DNA from: Arthrobacter ulcerisalmonis
GTDB taxonomy: Bacteria > Actinomycetota > Actinomycetes > Actinomycetales > Micrococcaceae
Direction of reading: 5' to 3'
Assembly (NCBI RefSeq): GCF_900609065.1
Contig: NZ_UXAU01000014.1
Span: forward strand, 1 to 64,000
DNA length: 64,000 nucleotides
Below, in pieces: positions 17,589-26,361 of the stretch (positions are counted from its first letter, which is position 1; each line of letters opens with the position of its first letter). The translations under genes and the position numbers were made by a program. The notes beneath the pieces are model-generated. The model saw only the letters and a program-made list of their open reading frames with translations. It ran no database searches and was not told the DNA's origin.

Positions 17589-19432
17589 GATTCCGCACCT
17601 TTCTGGCTGGTGACGAGCATGCTCATGGGTTCCTTGCCTTCGAGCATGGAGCCCAGCAGGATCTGGGTGTATTTCTCCTGCGGGTCACGGAGGATGTTGC
17701 GGACCGGGCCCTCTTCCACGAGGCGGCCGTTCTGCATCACCACAACGCGATCACACAGGTCGGCGACAACACCGAAGTTATGCGTCACCAGGATGACGCC
17801 AACGCCGAGGCGGCGCTGCAGGTCGCGGATCAGGTCCAACACGTCGGCCTGGACGGTGACGTCCAGTGCAGTGGTGGGCTCGTCCGCGATGATAAGGTCC
17901 GGCTCACAGCTGATGGCGCCAGCGATCAGAACACGCTGGGCCATGCCGCCGGACACCTCGTGCGGGTAGGCCTTGAAGGTCCTGTCCGGGTTGACGATGC
18001 CAACATCCGAGAGGAGCTTCATGGCTCGCTGGGTGGCCTCGGCCTTGGTGATGCCCAGGACGCGGACCATGGGGGTGACCAGCTGGTAGCCGATGGTGAA
18101 GGCGGGGTCCAGGTTGGACATGGGTTCCTGCGGAATGTAAGAGATCCGCTTGCCGCGTAGCTTGGAGAGCCGGTCCTGGCCTACCCGGTCTTCGCCGGGA
18201 GCCACGGTGTATTCACCGTCGAACTGGATGGCACCGCCAACAATGCGTGCGGTGTCCGGCAGCAGGCCCAGGATGGAGAAGGCGGTCTGGGACTTGCCGG
18301 AACCGGACTCACCAACGATGCCGAGGATCTCGCCACGGTCCACGTGGAAGGAGACGTCGTCGACGACCTTTTTGACGGAGCCGTCTGCCTGCGGGTAGCC
18401 GACGCCGAGGTTGGTCACTTTGACCAGGTGGTGCTCTGTCCCGGATTCGACGGCGGCGCGGGTCTTGCGTGCCGAGCGCTTGGCAGCGCCTGCGGCTGAG
18501 CCCTCAGCGGCCCTCACCTTGGCCTTCTTGCGGTGCTTGATCTTTTCGCCGTCCTCAAGGGCATCGCGGATGGCGTTCCCCAGGAGAACCAACGCGCCGA
18601 TGGTCAGCGCCATGAAGAAGGCTGGCCAGAACAGCAGGCTGGGCGTCAGGTAGACGTTTTTGAAGCCTTCGCTGAGCATGACGCCCCACGTTGCCTTGGC
18701 GGGATCGCCCAGGCCCAAGAATTCAAGCCCGGACTGGATGGCGATGGCCACGCCGGCAATTGCAGCTGTCTGGATGATGATCGGCGCTCGCACCACGGAG
18801 AAGATGTGCCGGGTGATGATCCGCATGTCGGAGAGGCCAGAGACTCGAGCCGCATCGACGTAGAGCTCGTTGCGGACCGACTGGACCGCCGAGCGCGTCA
18901 GCCGGAAGTAGGACGGGCTGATCAAGACGCCGAAAGCGATCATGGCGATCCAGACCGACGGTCCAAACGCTGCGCGGATGGTCAGCAGGACGATCAAGCC
19001 CGGGAGGCTCATCAGGATGCTGACAACCCAGTTGGAGACCGCCTCGAACTTACCGGCGTAGTAGCCGGCGATGAGGCCGGCCGGGAGGCCGATGGCGATG
19101 GCAACAGCGGCGCAGAGCAGCGCGGAGGTGAGCGTGAGCTGCGCGCCGAAGAGCAGGCGGCTCCACACGTCGCGGCCTGAGCTGTCGGTGCCGAGAATGT
19201 TGATAGCGTCCGGACCGGCGAGGGTCTTGGAGATGTTCGCGAAGTTCTCTTCGAACGGTGCGATGAGTGGCGCAAAGGCAGCCAACACGGCCATGACCAG
19301 CAGGATCACCATAGCGGCAATTCCGAGCGGGTTCTTGAACAGGCGCCGCAGCACGGTGGACCGGACTACAGTGCCGGACTGTCCTGTCCCCGGCACGGGG
19401 ACCAGGGCTGAGGTTTCAACGGACTCGGTCAC
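17585..19432 (-). CDS. ABC transporter permease-ATPase fusion (DppC-DppD type)
   Basis: A 615-residue protein combining two subunits normally separate. Residues about 30-300 are a DppC-like permease with about six membrane segments and the EAA-type loop ([17 protein letters not shown]). A basic linker of about 35 residues, rich in K, R and A, follows. Residues about 335-615 are a DppD-like ATPase with Walker [10 protein letters not shown], signature VSGGMAQR and Walker [13 protein letters not shown]. This fusion order is a known arrangement in Actinobacteria. It overlaps both neighbours by 4 bp, so the four transporter genes are translationally linked. Confidence 0.9.
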   Translation of the reverse strand: MTESVETSALVPVPGTGQSGTVVRSTVLRRLFKNPLGIAAMVILLVMAVLAAFAPLIAPFEENFANISKTLAGPDAINILGTDSSGRDVWSRLLFGAQLTLTSALLCAAVAIAIGLPAGLIAGYYAGKFEAVSNWVVSILMSLPGLIVLLTIRAAFGPSVWIAMIAFGVLISPSYFRLTRSAVQSVRNELYVDAARVSGLSDMRIITRHIFSVVRAPIIIQTAAIAGVAIAIQSGLEFLGLGDPAKATWGVMLSEGFKNVYLTPSLLFWPAFFMALTIGALVLLGNAIRDALEDGEKIKHRKKAKVRAAEGSAAGAAKRSARKTRAAVESGTEHHLVKVTNLGVGYPQADGSVKKVVDDVSFHVDRGEILGIVGESGSGKSQTAFSILGLLPDTARIVGGAIQFDGEYTVAPGEDRVGQDRLSKLRGKRISYIPQEPMSNLDPAFTIGYQLVTPMVRVLGITKAEATQRAMKLLSDVGIVNPDRTFKAYPHEVSGGMAQRVLIAGAISCEPDLIIADEPTTALDVTVQADVLDLIRDLQRRLGVGVILVTHNFGVVADLCDRVVVMQNGRLVEEGPVRNILRDPQEKYTQILLGSMLEGKEPMSMLVTSQKGAES

Positions 19433-20370
19433 GAGGCACGCACCTTCGGGTTAAGCCAGCCGTTGAGCAGGTCAACGACAAGGTTGACGACGATAACAAC
19501 GACGACGGTGTACATGACGACGCCCATGACGACGGGCTGGTCGCTCTGGGCCGTGGCGGTAACGGCCAGCGGGCCCATGCCGGGGAGCGCGAAGATTGAT
19601 TCGATGATGACCACGCCACCAAGCATGCCGATTAGCTGCAAGCTGAGGACGGTGAGGCCAGCAGGGGCTGCGCTGCGCAGGACGTGCTTGAAGAGGACTT
19701 CGCGTTCGGTGATGCCGCGGCTGCGCAGTGTCCTGACGTAGTCGCGTTCGAGCTGTTTGATCACGGCGCTGCGAATCTGCTGTGCACCGCCGGTGACGCC
19801 GTTGATCAGCAGTGCGATCACGGGCAGCGTCAGGGAGAGGACCCAGGCGTCAACGCCGACGCCGGGGGCAATAGTGCTGGTAGCAGGGAACAGTCCCAGC
19901 TGGATAGCCAAGAAGAAAACGAGGATGATGCCGATCACGAAGCCGGGGATCGAGTCGCCAATAATGGCGCCGATCTGGACCACGCGGTCCACCCAGCCGC
20001 GCTTGACGGCGGCGGCCACACCGATCAGGGTGGCGATGATGGCGATCAGGATCATGGCGGCAAACACCATGGTCATGGTCACGGGGATGCGGGTGGCGAG
20101 TGCATTGCCTACTGGTTCTGAGGGGAACCAGGAGGTGCCAAGGTCACCGCGGACAGCGCTGCCGAGCCAGTCAAAGTACCTGACAAAGAACGGCTGGTCC
20201 AACCCGAGTTCGGTGTTCTTGAGTGCCACCTGTTCGGGAGTGGCAGTATCGCCCAGGATGTTCCGCGCGATGCTGCCGCTGGAGACGTACAACAGGGAGT
20301 AGACGAGGAGCGACACAGCGAGCAGGACGACAAGTCCGCTGCCAAGCCGTTTGAGGATGAAGGTGATCAT
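19429..20370 (-). CDS. ABC transporter permease (DppB/OppB-like)
   Basis: A 313-residue inner-membrane permease with about six transmembrane helices. The N-terminus (FILKRLGSGLVVLLAVSLL) and the cytoplasmic loop RDYVRTLRSRGITEREV with an EAA-like glycine are typical of DppB. It forms the membrane channel with the permease half of the next protein. The large extracytoplasmic loop between helices 1 and 2 is present. The gene is separated from the binding-protein gene by 96 bp holding a strong hairpin. Confidence 0.9.
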   Translation of the reverse strand: MITFILKRLGSGLVVLLAVSLLVYSLLYVSSGSIARNILGDTATPEQVALKNTELGLDQPFFVRYFDWLGSAVRGDLGTSWFPSEPVGNALATRIPVTMTMVFAAMILIAIIATLIGVAAAVKRGWVDRVVQIGAIIGDSIPGFVIGIILVFFLAIQLGLFPATSTIAPGVGVDAWVLSLTLPVIALLINGVTGGAQQIRSAVIKQLERDYVRTLRSRGITEREVLFKHVLRSAAPAGLTVLSLQLIGMLGGVVIIESIFALPGMGPLAVTATAQSDQPVVMGVVMYTVVVVIVVNLVVDLLNGWLNPKVRAS

Positions 20371-20412
20371 TGCTGGCTCCGATGGAGGGGCTGTGGGAAG
20401 GGGCCGTCCACT

Positions 20413-20444
20413 ACCGGGAACCGGCTGGAAGGCCGGTTCCCGGT
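20413..20444 (-). other. Strong intercistronic hairpin after the binding-protein gene
   Basis: ACCGGGAACCGGC (20413-20425) and GCCGGTTCCCGGT (20432-20444) form a perfect 13-bp stem with a 6-nt loop and no T-run. Placed between the substrate-binding protein and permease genes, it probably stabilises the upstream mRNA so that more binding protein than permease is made. Confidence 0.65.
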
Positions 20445-20466
20445 GCGGAGGCTGATTCGCTCGGTG

Positions 20467-21993
20467 TTACTTGGCCGGAGCGTAGTTGTAGATGGACGGC
20501 ACGGCCTGCTGGATCTGAGCTTCCACGGTGACCTTGGAGTTGGTGTAATACATCTGGTTCACGCGGTACAGCGGGGCGAACCAGGCCTGCTCAACAACGT
20601 ACTTGTTGACTTCCTGGGCCAGTTTGGCTGCGTCCGTTCCACCGCTCTGGACTGCATCGATCTTGGCCTGCAGCTCGGGAGTGGTGTTTTTGAAGGGGTT
20701 GTACAGCGCCTTGGTGGAGATGATCTGGTTGGTGGCAACCCACGGCTCGCCCTGGAAGAGGGAGAAGAAAATGCTGGTGTACTTCTGGGCAGCGATGTCA
20801 CTGGTGTACGTGGCCTGGGCAATTGCAGATCCGACGTTCAGGGTGATACCGATGTCGCTGAGCTGCTGCTTGACCACAGCGAGCTGGGTCTCGAAGTTCG
20901 GAATTGCAGGTACATCGATGGTGACGCCCGATTCGTATCCGGCTTCCTTGAGGAGCTGCTTGGCCTTGGCGGGATCGTAGGAGTAGTAGTTCTCCATGTC
21001 ATCGGTGGCTGCGCCACTGGCCGGGCCGAACGGCTGGCTGGTAGGCGTGCCCTGGCCCAAGAGGACCTGGTCGACAATGGTCTTGCGGTCGAAGGCGTAG
21101 TTGATGGCCTGGCGGACCTTGACGTTGGCCAGGGCCGGGTTCTTGGTGCCATCGCGGTCCAGGAGCAGCAGCCCCTGCCAGTCAACCTGGCTGGCAACGA
21201 GCGTCATCTTGGCGCCGTCCGCCTGCTTGCCGTTCTTAGGGTCCAGGATGGTGGCGTCAACCTGGCCGGAGACCAGTGCGTTGGTGCGGGCGGTGACGTC
21301 CGTGAGGAACTTGAAGGTGATCTTTTCGAACTTCTGCAGGTCCTTGTTCCAGTAGTCCTTGCGGGCGTTGAAAACGGCCTGCGAATCCTTGACGGTGGCT
21401 GCTTTGTCCATCACGTACGGGCCGCTGCCTACGGGCTCGGTCTTGATACCTTCGGTGCCCAGTGCCTTGGGGCTGCCCATCAGGCCGGCGGCCTGGCTGA
21501 GGTAGTACTCCAAGGACGGGTCCGCCTGGGAAAGGTTCAGCTCGATGGTGTCGGCGTCGACCACTGCAACGTCGGATACGGCGGTCAGCTGGGCCATCTG
21601 CGGGCCGTTGGCCTTCTTGAAGTTGTCCAGGTTTGCCTTGGCGGCCTCGGCATCGAACTTGGCGCCATCGCTGAAGGTGACGTCCGTGCGGAGATCCACC
21701 GTGAGCTTGGTGTTGGTGTCGTTGTACTTCCAGTCAGTGGCCAGCATGGGGCTGAGCTTGCCGTCCGGTTCGCGCAGAATGAGCGAATCGTAGGCCGCCT
21801 GGTAGGGCTGCAGGACGTGGCCAACGTGCGCCTGGGACGGATCCCAGGAACGAAGATCGCCGATGGCCCCAATGGTCAAGGTGGTGGTTTTGGCTGCAGC
21901 CGTGCCGGTTGAGGCACCGCCGCCGCATGCGGTCAGCGCCATGGCTGAGGTGAGGACAATGGCGGCAGCTGCCGCCTTGGGACCGAACTTCAT
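20467..21993 (-). CDS. ABC transporter substrate-binding lipoprotein, family 5 (SBP_bac_5)
   Basis: A 508-residue extracellular lipoprotein. The signal peptide ends in the lipobox LTAC (cysteine near residue 23) followed by GGG. The mature part has the family 5 fold: LRSWDPSQAH near the start, DLRTDVTFSDGAKFDAE, and NVKVRQAINYAFDRKTI in the middle. The ATG at 21993 has AAGGAG 7 nt upstream; an upstream in-frame extension would bury the signal peptide. It captures the imported substrate outside the membrane. Family 5 proteins bind peptides but also oligosaccharides and opines; the sugar-enzyme context suggests the latter. Confidence 0.9.
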   Translation of the reverse strand: MKFGPKAAAAAIVLTSAMALTACGGGASTGTAAAKTTTLTIGAIGDLRSWDPSQAHVGHVLQPYQAAYDSLILREPDGKLSPMLATDWKYNDTNTKLTVDLRTDVTFSDGAKFDAEAAKANLDNFKKANGPQMAQLTAVSDVAVVDADTIELNLSQADPSLEYYLSQAAGLMGSPKALGTEGIKTEPVGSGPYVMDKAATVKDSQAVFNARKDYWNKDLQKFEKITFKFLTDVTARTNALVSGQVDATILDPKNGKQADGAKMTLVASQVDWQGLLLLDRDGTKNPALANVKVRQAINYAFDRKTIVDQVLLGQGTPTSQPFGPASGAATDDMENYYSYDPAKAKQLLKEAGYESGVTIDVPAIPNFETQLAVVKQQLSDIGITLNVGSAIAQATYTSDIAAQKYTSIFFSLFQGEPWVATNQIISTKALYNPFKNTTPELQAKIDAVQSGGTDAAKLAQEVNKYVVEQAWFAPLYRVNQMYYTNSKVTVEAQIQQAVPSIYNYAPAK

Positions 21994-22067
21994 TGTTGGC
22001 TCCTTGGGAGTCGGGAGGACTGCTGGTGCGAGGTGTGGCGTGGACCACATCTGTCCTTCTGAGAATC

Positions 22068-22107
22068 AGATTACGCATGATTGCCGTCTTTGGCAACCGG
22101 TTGTCGA
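22068..22107 (-). promoter_or_regulatory. Promoter with LacI-type operator for the importer operon
   Basis: Operator TTGGCAACCGGTTGTCGA (22090-22107), one base off the consensus of the other sites. On the minus strand -35 TTGCCA (22096-22091) and -10 TAATCT (22073-22068) are 17 bp apart. It drives the binding-protein, permease, ATPase, isomerase and oxidoreductase genes down to 14546. Confidence 0.75.
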
Positions 22108-22150
22108 AATTGTTGCAAGACTTTTTTGGATTGCCCCAATTCCGGCAGCG

Positions 22151-23161
22151 TTAGGACACTTCGGTAACCCGATCCGGGTAGCTCTGGGCGTAGACATCCT
22201 TGACAATGCGCAAAGACTTTTCCGCTTCGGCGGGGTTGATCCAGAAGGGCTCGGGGTCTGCCAGCTTCGCGTAGAAGTCGGCAATGAGCAGTTCATGCGA
22301 GACGCCCCAGTAGGCGCGACCACCCGAGCCTGCCTGCCGCTCGGAAATGACGTCCACCCGACCATCGGCATAAGTAACAGTCAGGTCGCCACGCAGGCTG
22401 AGGGTGGCTTTTTCGGTGACGATGTCCAACGTCACCGGGGCATTGGTGGCGTTTGCCAGCGTTGCGTAAAACGCGCTGCGCGCTCCGTTGGCGTGCTCTG
22501 CCACGAACTCGGTGGTGTCTTCAACGTCGATGGTGTCGCCCAGGAACCGGGTCGATGAATGGCCGCTGACGCTGGCCACCTCGCCCACCAACCACTGCAG
22601 CAGGTCAACGGTGTGGATGGCCTGGTTCATCATCAGGCCGCCGCCGCCGCCGGCCCACGTTCCGCGCCACGGCCGGTTGATGTAGTACTCAGGCGTGCGC
22701 TGCCACATGACGGTGGCGGCGGCGCCGGTGACGGCACCGAGTTCACCGGAGGACAGCAGCGCATGCATGGCCTGGGCTGTGGCGTTGTATCGATTCTGGA
22801 AGCAGACGCCGATCTTGGCCTTCGACGTCGCGGCCAATTCCGCCAGCCGCCGGCCCTCTTCCAGGGTGTGAGCCAACGGCTTTTCGACAATGACATGGAC
22901 GCCAGCGTTCAGGCAGTCCGAGGCCAGCGACGCGTGTGTGTTGTGCGGGGTGGTGATGTGGACGACGTCGGGCGCGGCCTCGGCCAAAAGGCTGAGGTGG
23001 TCCGCGTACCCCGGGACGCCGTGGGCCGCCATGGCGGCAGCGAGCCGCTCCGGATCGGGATCGCACACGGCTACCAGCGTGGCGTCCGGCATGGTGGCAA
23101 GTGCCTCGAAGTGGACTGCGGAGACGTCACCGCAGCCGATGATGGCGGCCCGGGTGCTCAT
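22151..23161 (-). CDS. Gfo/Idh/MocA family oxidoreductase
   Basis: A 336-residue NAD(P)-dependent oxidoreductase. The N-terminus AAIIGCGDVSAVHFEAL is the Rossmann glycine motif, VEKPLAHTLEEG carries the conserved EKP, and PWRGTWAGGGGG with MNQAIHTVDLLQW carries the active-site histidine and aspartate. It overlaps the downstream stop of the upstream isomerase gene by 4 bp (ATGA), so the two are co-translated. Together they resemble other oxidoreductase plus TIM-barrel pairs that act on inositols, 3-keto-glycosides or C-glycosides; the actual reaction is unknown. Its promoter is probably the one under the operator at 24114-24131. Confidence 0.87.
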   Translation of the reverse strand: MSTRAAIIGCGDVSAVHFEALATMPDATLVAVCDPDPERLAAAMAAHGVPGYADHLSLLAEAAPDVVHITTPHNTHASLASDCLNAGVHVIVEKPLAHTLEEGRRLAELAATSKAKIGVCFQNRYNATAQAMHALLSSGELGAVTGAAATVMWQRTPEYYINRPWRGTWAGGGGGLMMNQAIHTVDLLQWLVGEVASVSGHSSTRFLGDTIDVEDTTEFVAEHANGARSAFYATLANATNAPVTLDIVTEKATLSLRGDLTVTYADGRVDVISERQAGSGGRAYWGVSHELLIADFYAKLADPEPFWINPAEAEKSLRIVKDVYAQSYPDRVTEVS

Positions 23162-24003
23162 ACGAGCTCTACACCGTTCTTGGCAGCCAACGCGGCAAAC
23201 GCACGGGCGGCGGCACCGAAGGCAACCGGACCGGAGAAGCCGCCCAGTTCGTGGGCGCTGGCCAGGTGCGGCTCCAGGGAGGCGAAACCCGAGTAGCCGT
23301 CCGCCTTGAGGGCGGCGATCGTGGCGTCCAGTTCGCCGTCGCCCTTCCCTGCGGGGACCACTTCACCGGTTGCGGCGATGGCGTCCTTGACCTGGAAGTA
23401 TTCCAGGTAGGGGCGCAGCTTGTCGTAGCCGTCGGTGAAGGGCTTGGCGCCCACCTGGACAAAGTTGGCGTTGTCCCATGCCATGCGGAGCGCCGGCGAG
23501 TTGACGGTCTGCAGCAGGTCCAGGACGTGCTCGGGGGTGTCGCCGTAGATGCCCTTTTCGTTTTCGTGCAGGAGAACGACGCCGGCTGCTTCCGCTTCTG
23601 CGGCCAGCGCGGCCATGCGCTCCATGACGTCCTCGCGGATGTCTTCGGCGCTTTGGGTTTCCGCGCGGAAGTAGGAGAAGATCCGGATGTAGGGCGTTTC
23701 CAGGGTCTTGGCAACAGAGATGATCTGCTTGAGGCGGTCTACTTCGTGGGCCACGGGCAGGCTGATGTCTACCTTGCCGATGGGACTGGCTACGGCGGAG
23801 ACCTTCAGGCCGGCGCCGTCGAGGATGACCTTGAGTTCCTTGACCTGCTCGGTGCTCAGTTCGGAGACGTTGACGCCCCAGGCGCTGCGGACTTCGATGT
23901 GGCTGGCGCCGAGGGCCAGGAGCACGGCGGCCTGGACGTTGGGGTCCGGGTCAACTTCGTCGCCGAATCCGGACAAGGGCCAGGTTGCTGTGGTTTCTGT
24001 CAT
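23158..24003 (-). CDS. Sugar phosphate isomerase/epimerase family TIM barrel
   Basis: A 281-residue AP-endonuclease-2-fold enzyme of a different subgroup from the 15744 gene. Putative metal positions are the Glu in VLLHENEKG, the Asp in MAWDNANF, the His/Lys-Asp equivalent in FQVKDAIA and the Glu in ASLEPHL. The N-terminus FGDEVDPD with SHIEVRSAWGVNV resembles sugar isomerases found beside Gfo/Idh/MocA genes in actinobacterial sugar loci. Start ATG at 24003 has GGAGG 7 nt upstream. It is the first gene of the minus-strand unit controlled from the divergent operator region. Confidence 0.84.
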   Translation of the reverse strand: MTETTATWPLSGFGDEVDPDPNVQAAVLLALGASHIEVRSAWGVNVSELSTEQVKELKVILDGAGLKVSAVASPIGKVDISLPVAHEVDRLKQIISVAKTLETPYIRIFSYFRAETQSAEDIREDVMERMAALAAEAEAAGVVLLHENEKGIYGDTPEHVLDLLQTVNSPALRMAWDNANFVQVGAKPFTDGYDKLRPYLEYFQVKDAIAATGEVVPAGKGDGELDATIAALKADGYSGFASLEPHLASAHELGGFSGPVAFGAAARAFAALAAKNGVELV

Positions 24004-24090
24004 GGTGTCCTCCAAGGTTGCGCCGGTGAAACTCGGGAGAGGCAATACCGGCAGTCGGGATCGCGTGTTGATCGTAGAGCTATTACCAGT

Positions 24091-24143
24091 ACCTTAGGCC
24101 CACTGCAACACGCTTGACAACCGGTTGCCAATTGAAGCAATCT
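24091..24143. promoter_or_regulatory. Divergent promoters sharing one LacI-type operator
   Basis: Operator TTGACAACCGGTTGCCAA (24114-24131). For the minus-strand isomerase, -35 TTGTCA (24120-24115) and -10 TAAGGT (24096-24091) are 18 bp apart. For the plus-strand LacI gene, -35 TTGACA (24114-24119) and a weaker -10 CAATCT (24138-24143) are 18 bp apart. One bound repressor would block both directions. Confidence 0.7.
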
Positions 24144-24217
24144 ATGGCACCCTGAACCTATCCCCAGTGGCGGGAGTCACAACGGTGTCCCAGTCATTAC
24201 GTTCAGAGAGGAACGCC

Positions 24218-25285
24218 ATGGCAGTTCAACCCCTTTCAGCCCGGGCCACCACCATTCACGACATCGCAGCCGTGTGCGGCGTGGCCCCCTCAACGGTTTC
24301 CCGCGCGTTGTCCACACCTGAACGCGTCAACTTCCGCACCCGCGAGCGCATTCAACGTGCCGCGGAGGAGCTGAACTACATTCCCAACAGCCAGGCGAAG
24401 GCGCTGAGCTCAGGGAAGACCGGCGCCGTTGCCGTGCTGGTGCCAGATATTACCAACCCCTTCTACTTCGACCTGATCCGCGGCACCCAGCTTCAACTGA
24501 AGGCCGCGGGCTACACCCAACTCTTGGTCGATACCGAAGAATCTGACGACGTTGAAGCCAGCGCCATCCAGGAGCTTCGGAAAAGCGCCGACGGTGTGAT
24601 TGTGGCCGCCTCCCGGCTTTCCGACGAAGCTCTGATAGCGGCGTCAACTGCAATGCCGCTGGTGGCGGTCAACCGCGATGTGGCGGGCGTGCCCGCCGTC
24701 ATCATTGACACGCCGTCCGCAACGAGCCAGGCGCTGGATCATCTCATCTCCCTGGGCCACCGGCACATTTCCTATTTGGCTGGACCAGCCACGTCCCAGC
24801 CCAGCGCCCTGCGCTGGGCTGCACTCTCCGCTGCCGCCGAGGAGCGCGGGGTGACCGTGCAGAAGCTCGGCCCCTACGCCCCCAAGACCCAGTCTGGTGC
24901 GGCCGCTGCGGATGCCGCGGTCCACAGCGGCGCGAGTGCGTGCATCGTCTTTAACGACCTCATTGCGATCGGCATGCTGCAGCGGTTGCGGGAACGCGGC
25001 GTCCGGGTTCCTGAGGACCTCAGCATTGTGGGCTGCGACGATATTTTCGGCGCGGACTTCTGCAATCCACCGCTGACCACCATGTCCTCCCCTATCGAAC
25101 AGGCTGGGCGGGTGGCCGTGACCATGCTCTTGGCCCGGCTCGGTCCGCCTACCGCAGCGGGCAGCCGGACTCGGTCCGTGATGCCCACGCACTTGACGGT
25201 GCGGAGCTCCACGGGCGTGGCCCGGGACGCTGGAAACGTGACGTTGGGCCTCACAACGGGAAGCCTCCCCATTGCCCCGGAGTGA
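24218..25285 (+). CDS. LacI family transcriptional regulator
   Basis: A 355-residue LacI/GalR repressor. The helix-turn-helix is at about residues 11-33 (TIHDIAAVCGVAPSTVSRAL), followed by the hinge and the effector domain, with CDDIFGADFCNPPLTTMSSP near the C-terminus. The recognition helix PSTVSRALS is the same as in the 13394-14446 regulator, with Ala in place of Asn just before it. The ATG at 24218 has AGAGGA about 6 nt upstream; translation from 24125 would run through the operator. It is divergent from the isomerase-oxidoreductase pair and likely autoregulated. A damaged oxidoreductase gene follows on the same strand. Confidence 0.88.
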   Translation: MAVQPLSARATTIHDIAAVCGVAPSTVSRALSTPERVNFRTRERIQRAAEELNYIPNSQAKALSSGKTGAVAVLVPDITNPFYFDLIRGTQLQLKAAGYTQLLVDTEESDDVEASAIQELRKSADGVIVAASRLSDEALIAASTAMPLVAVNRDVAGVPAVIIDTPSATSQALDHLISLGHRHISYLAGPATSQPSALRWAALSAAAEERGVTVQKLGPYAPKTQSGAAAADAAVHSGASACIVFNDLIAIGMLQRLRERGVRVPEDLSIVGCDDIFGADFCNPPLTTMSSPIEQAGRVAVTMLLARLGPPTAAGSRTRSVMPTHLTVRSSTGVARDAGNVTLGLTTGSLPIAPE

Positions 25286-25330
25286 AGGGCCAGTGACTAC
25301 ATCCGCCGCAGCCCGCACCGGGCGCGCAGT

Positions 25331-26340
25331 ATGAGGGCACCCATCGGTGTGGCAATCATCGGCACCGGCGCCATCGCGGAAACCCACGCTGCCGCCGTCG
25401 AGCAAACGGACGGCCTGGAGCTCGTTGCCATCGGTCGCGCAGCGAGGCCAGCGCGCAAAACTTCATCGGCAGGCACCGCAACGCCTGGAACGCTCCAGAC
25501 GTCAAGGCTCGGACCGTCGAGGACGTGTTGCAGGACGAACGGGTCCAGCTCGTCTCCGTGGTGACACCCACCGGGACGCACATTGACATCGGCACCCGCG
25601 TGCTTGATTCCGGCAGGCACCTGCTGCTGGAAAAGCCACTGGACGTTGACCTGGCCCGCGCCCTGGGCGTCGCCTCGGTGGGCTGGTGGCGAAGCCAGGC
25701 CTACTACGACAGCGCACCGTGGCGCGGGACGTGGGCCCAGGACGGCGGTGGGGCGCTGATGAACCAGGGCATTCACACCCTGGACCTGCTCCTCTGGTTC
25801 CTGGGCGAGCCAGTGCGCGTCACGGCCAGCAGCCGCCGCATCGCGCACCAGCGGATCGAGGTCGAGGACACCCTCGCCGCCGTCGTCGAATTTTCCTCCG
25901 GTGCCCTGGCGACGGTGCACGCAACCACTGCCGCCTACCCCGGCCTGGCCGCGCGCCTGCAGATCATGGGCACCACCGGCAGCGCCATCATTGAGCACGA
26001 GGGCCTGAGCTACCTGCACCTGGCCAACAACACCCACGTGGGTGACATGGGCCTGCACGGTGCCGGCAACCAGGTGATTGCCCCCAACCACGCCTGCCAT
26101 CGCGATGCGACAACCAACGCGTCCGGGCATGCTCGGCAGTTCGCCGACCTGGAAGACGCCGTTCGGTCCGGAGGGAGCCCGTTGGCCACCATCGCCGACG
26201 CCGTGAAGACGCTGGCCACCATCCACGCCATCTATCGCGCGGCGAGCACCGGAGTCGCGGTCGAACTGGCCGAGGTCATCGCCTCCCCCACTTTCAGTCC
26301 GTACCGGGTTGGGGCGGCGGAGCACCACGTTCAACGCTGA
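25331..26340 (+). pseudogene. Gfo/Idh/MocA oxidoreductase pseudogene (frameshift plus internal deletion)
   Basis: The start reads APIGVAIIGTGAIAETHA, a Rossmann motif, and stays in frame to about 25435. The homology then continues in another frame (NFIGRHRNAWNAP, then VQLVSVVTPTGTH) to the stop at 26340. The total of 1010 bases is not a multiple of three. Separately, EKPLDVDLARALGV is followed after a few residues by WWRSQAYYDSAPWRGTW; the two intact paralogues in this window have about 50-60 residues between EKP and that block, here about 16. So roughly 40-45 residues of the central strand region are missing. The frameshift could be a sequencing error, but the deletion could not, and the enzyme should be inactive. 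Confidence 0.82.
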
Positions 26341-26361
26341 ACCATCGAGAGGGAGCACGCC

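Noticed and set aside
15759-17969. Plus-strand open frame of 736 codons opposite the isomerase and ABC genes
   Set aside because: It is an antisense shadow produced by high GC; the minus strand has full-length conserved proteins with Walker motifs.
17585-19432. DppC-DppD fusion as a novel architecture
   Set aside because: A permease/ATP-binding fusion of this order is already common in actinobacterial peptide transporters.
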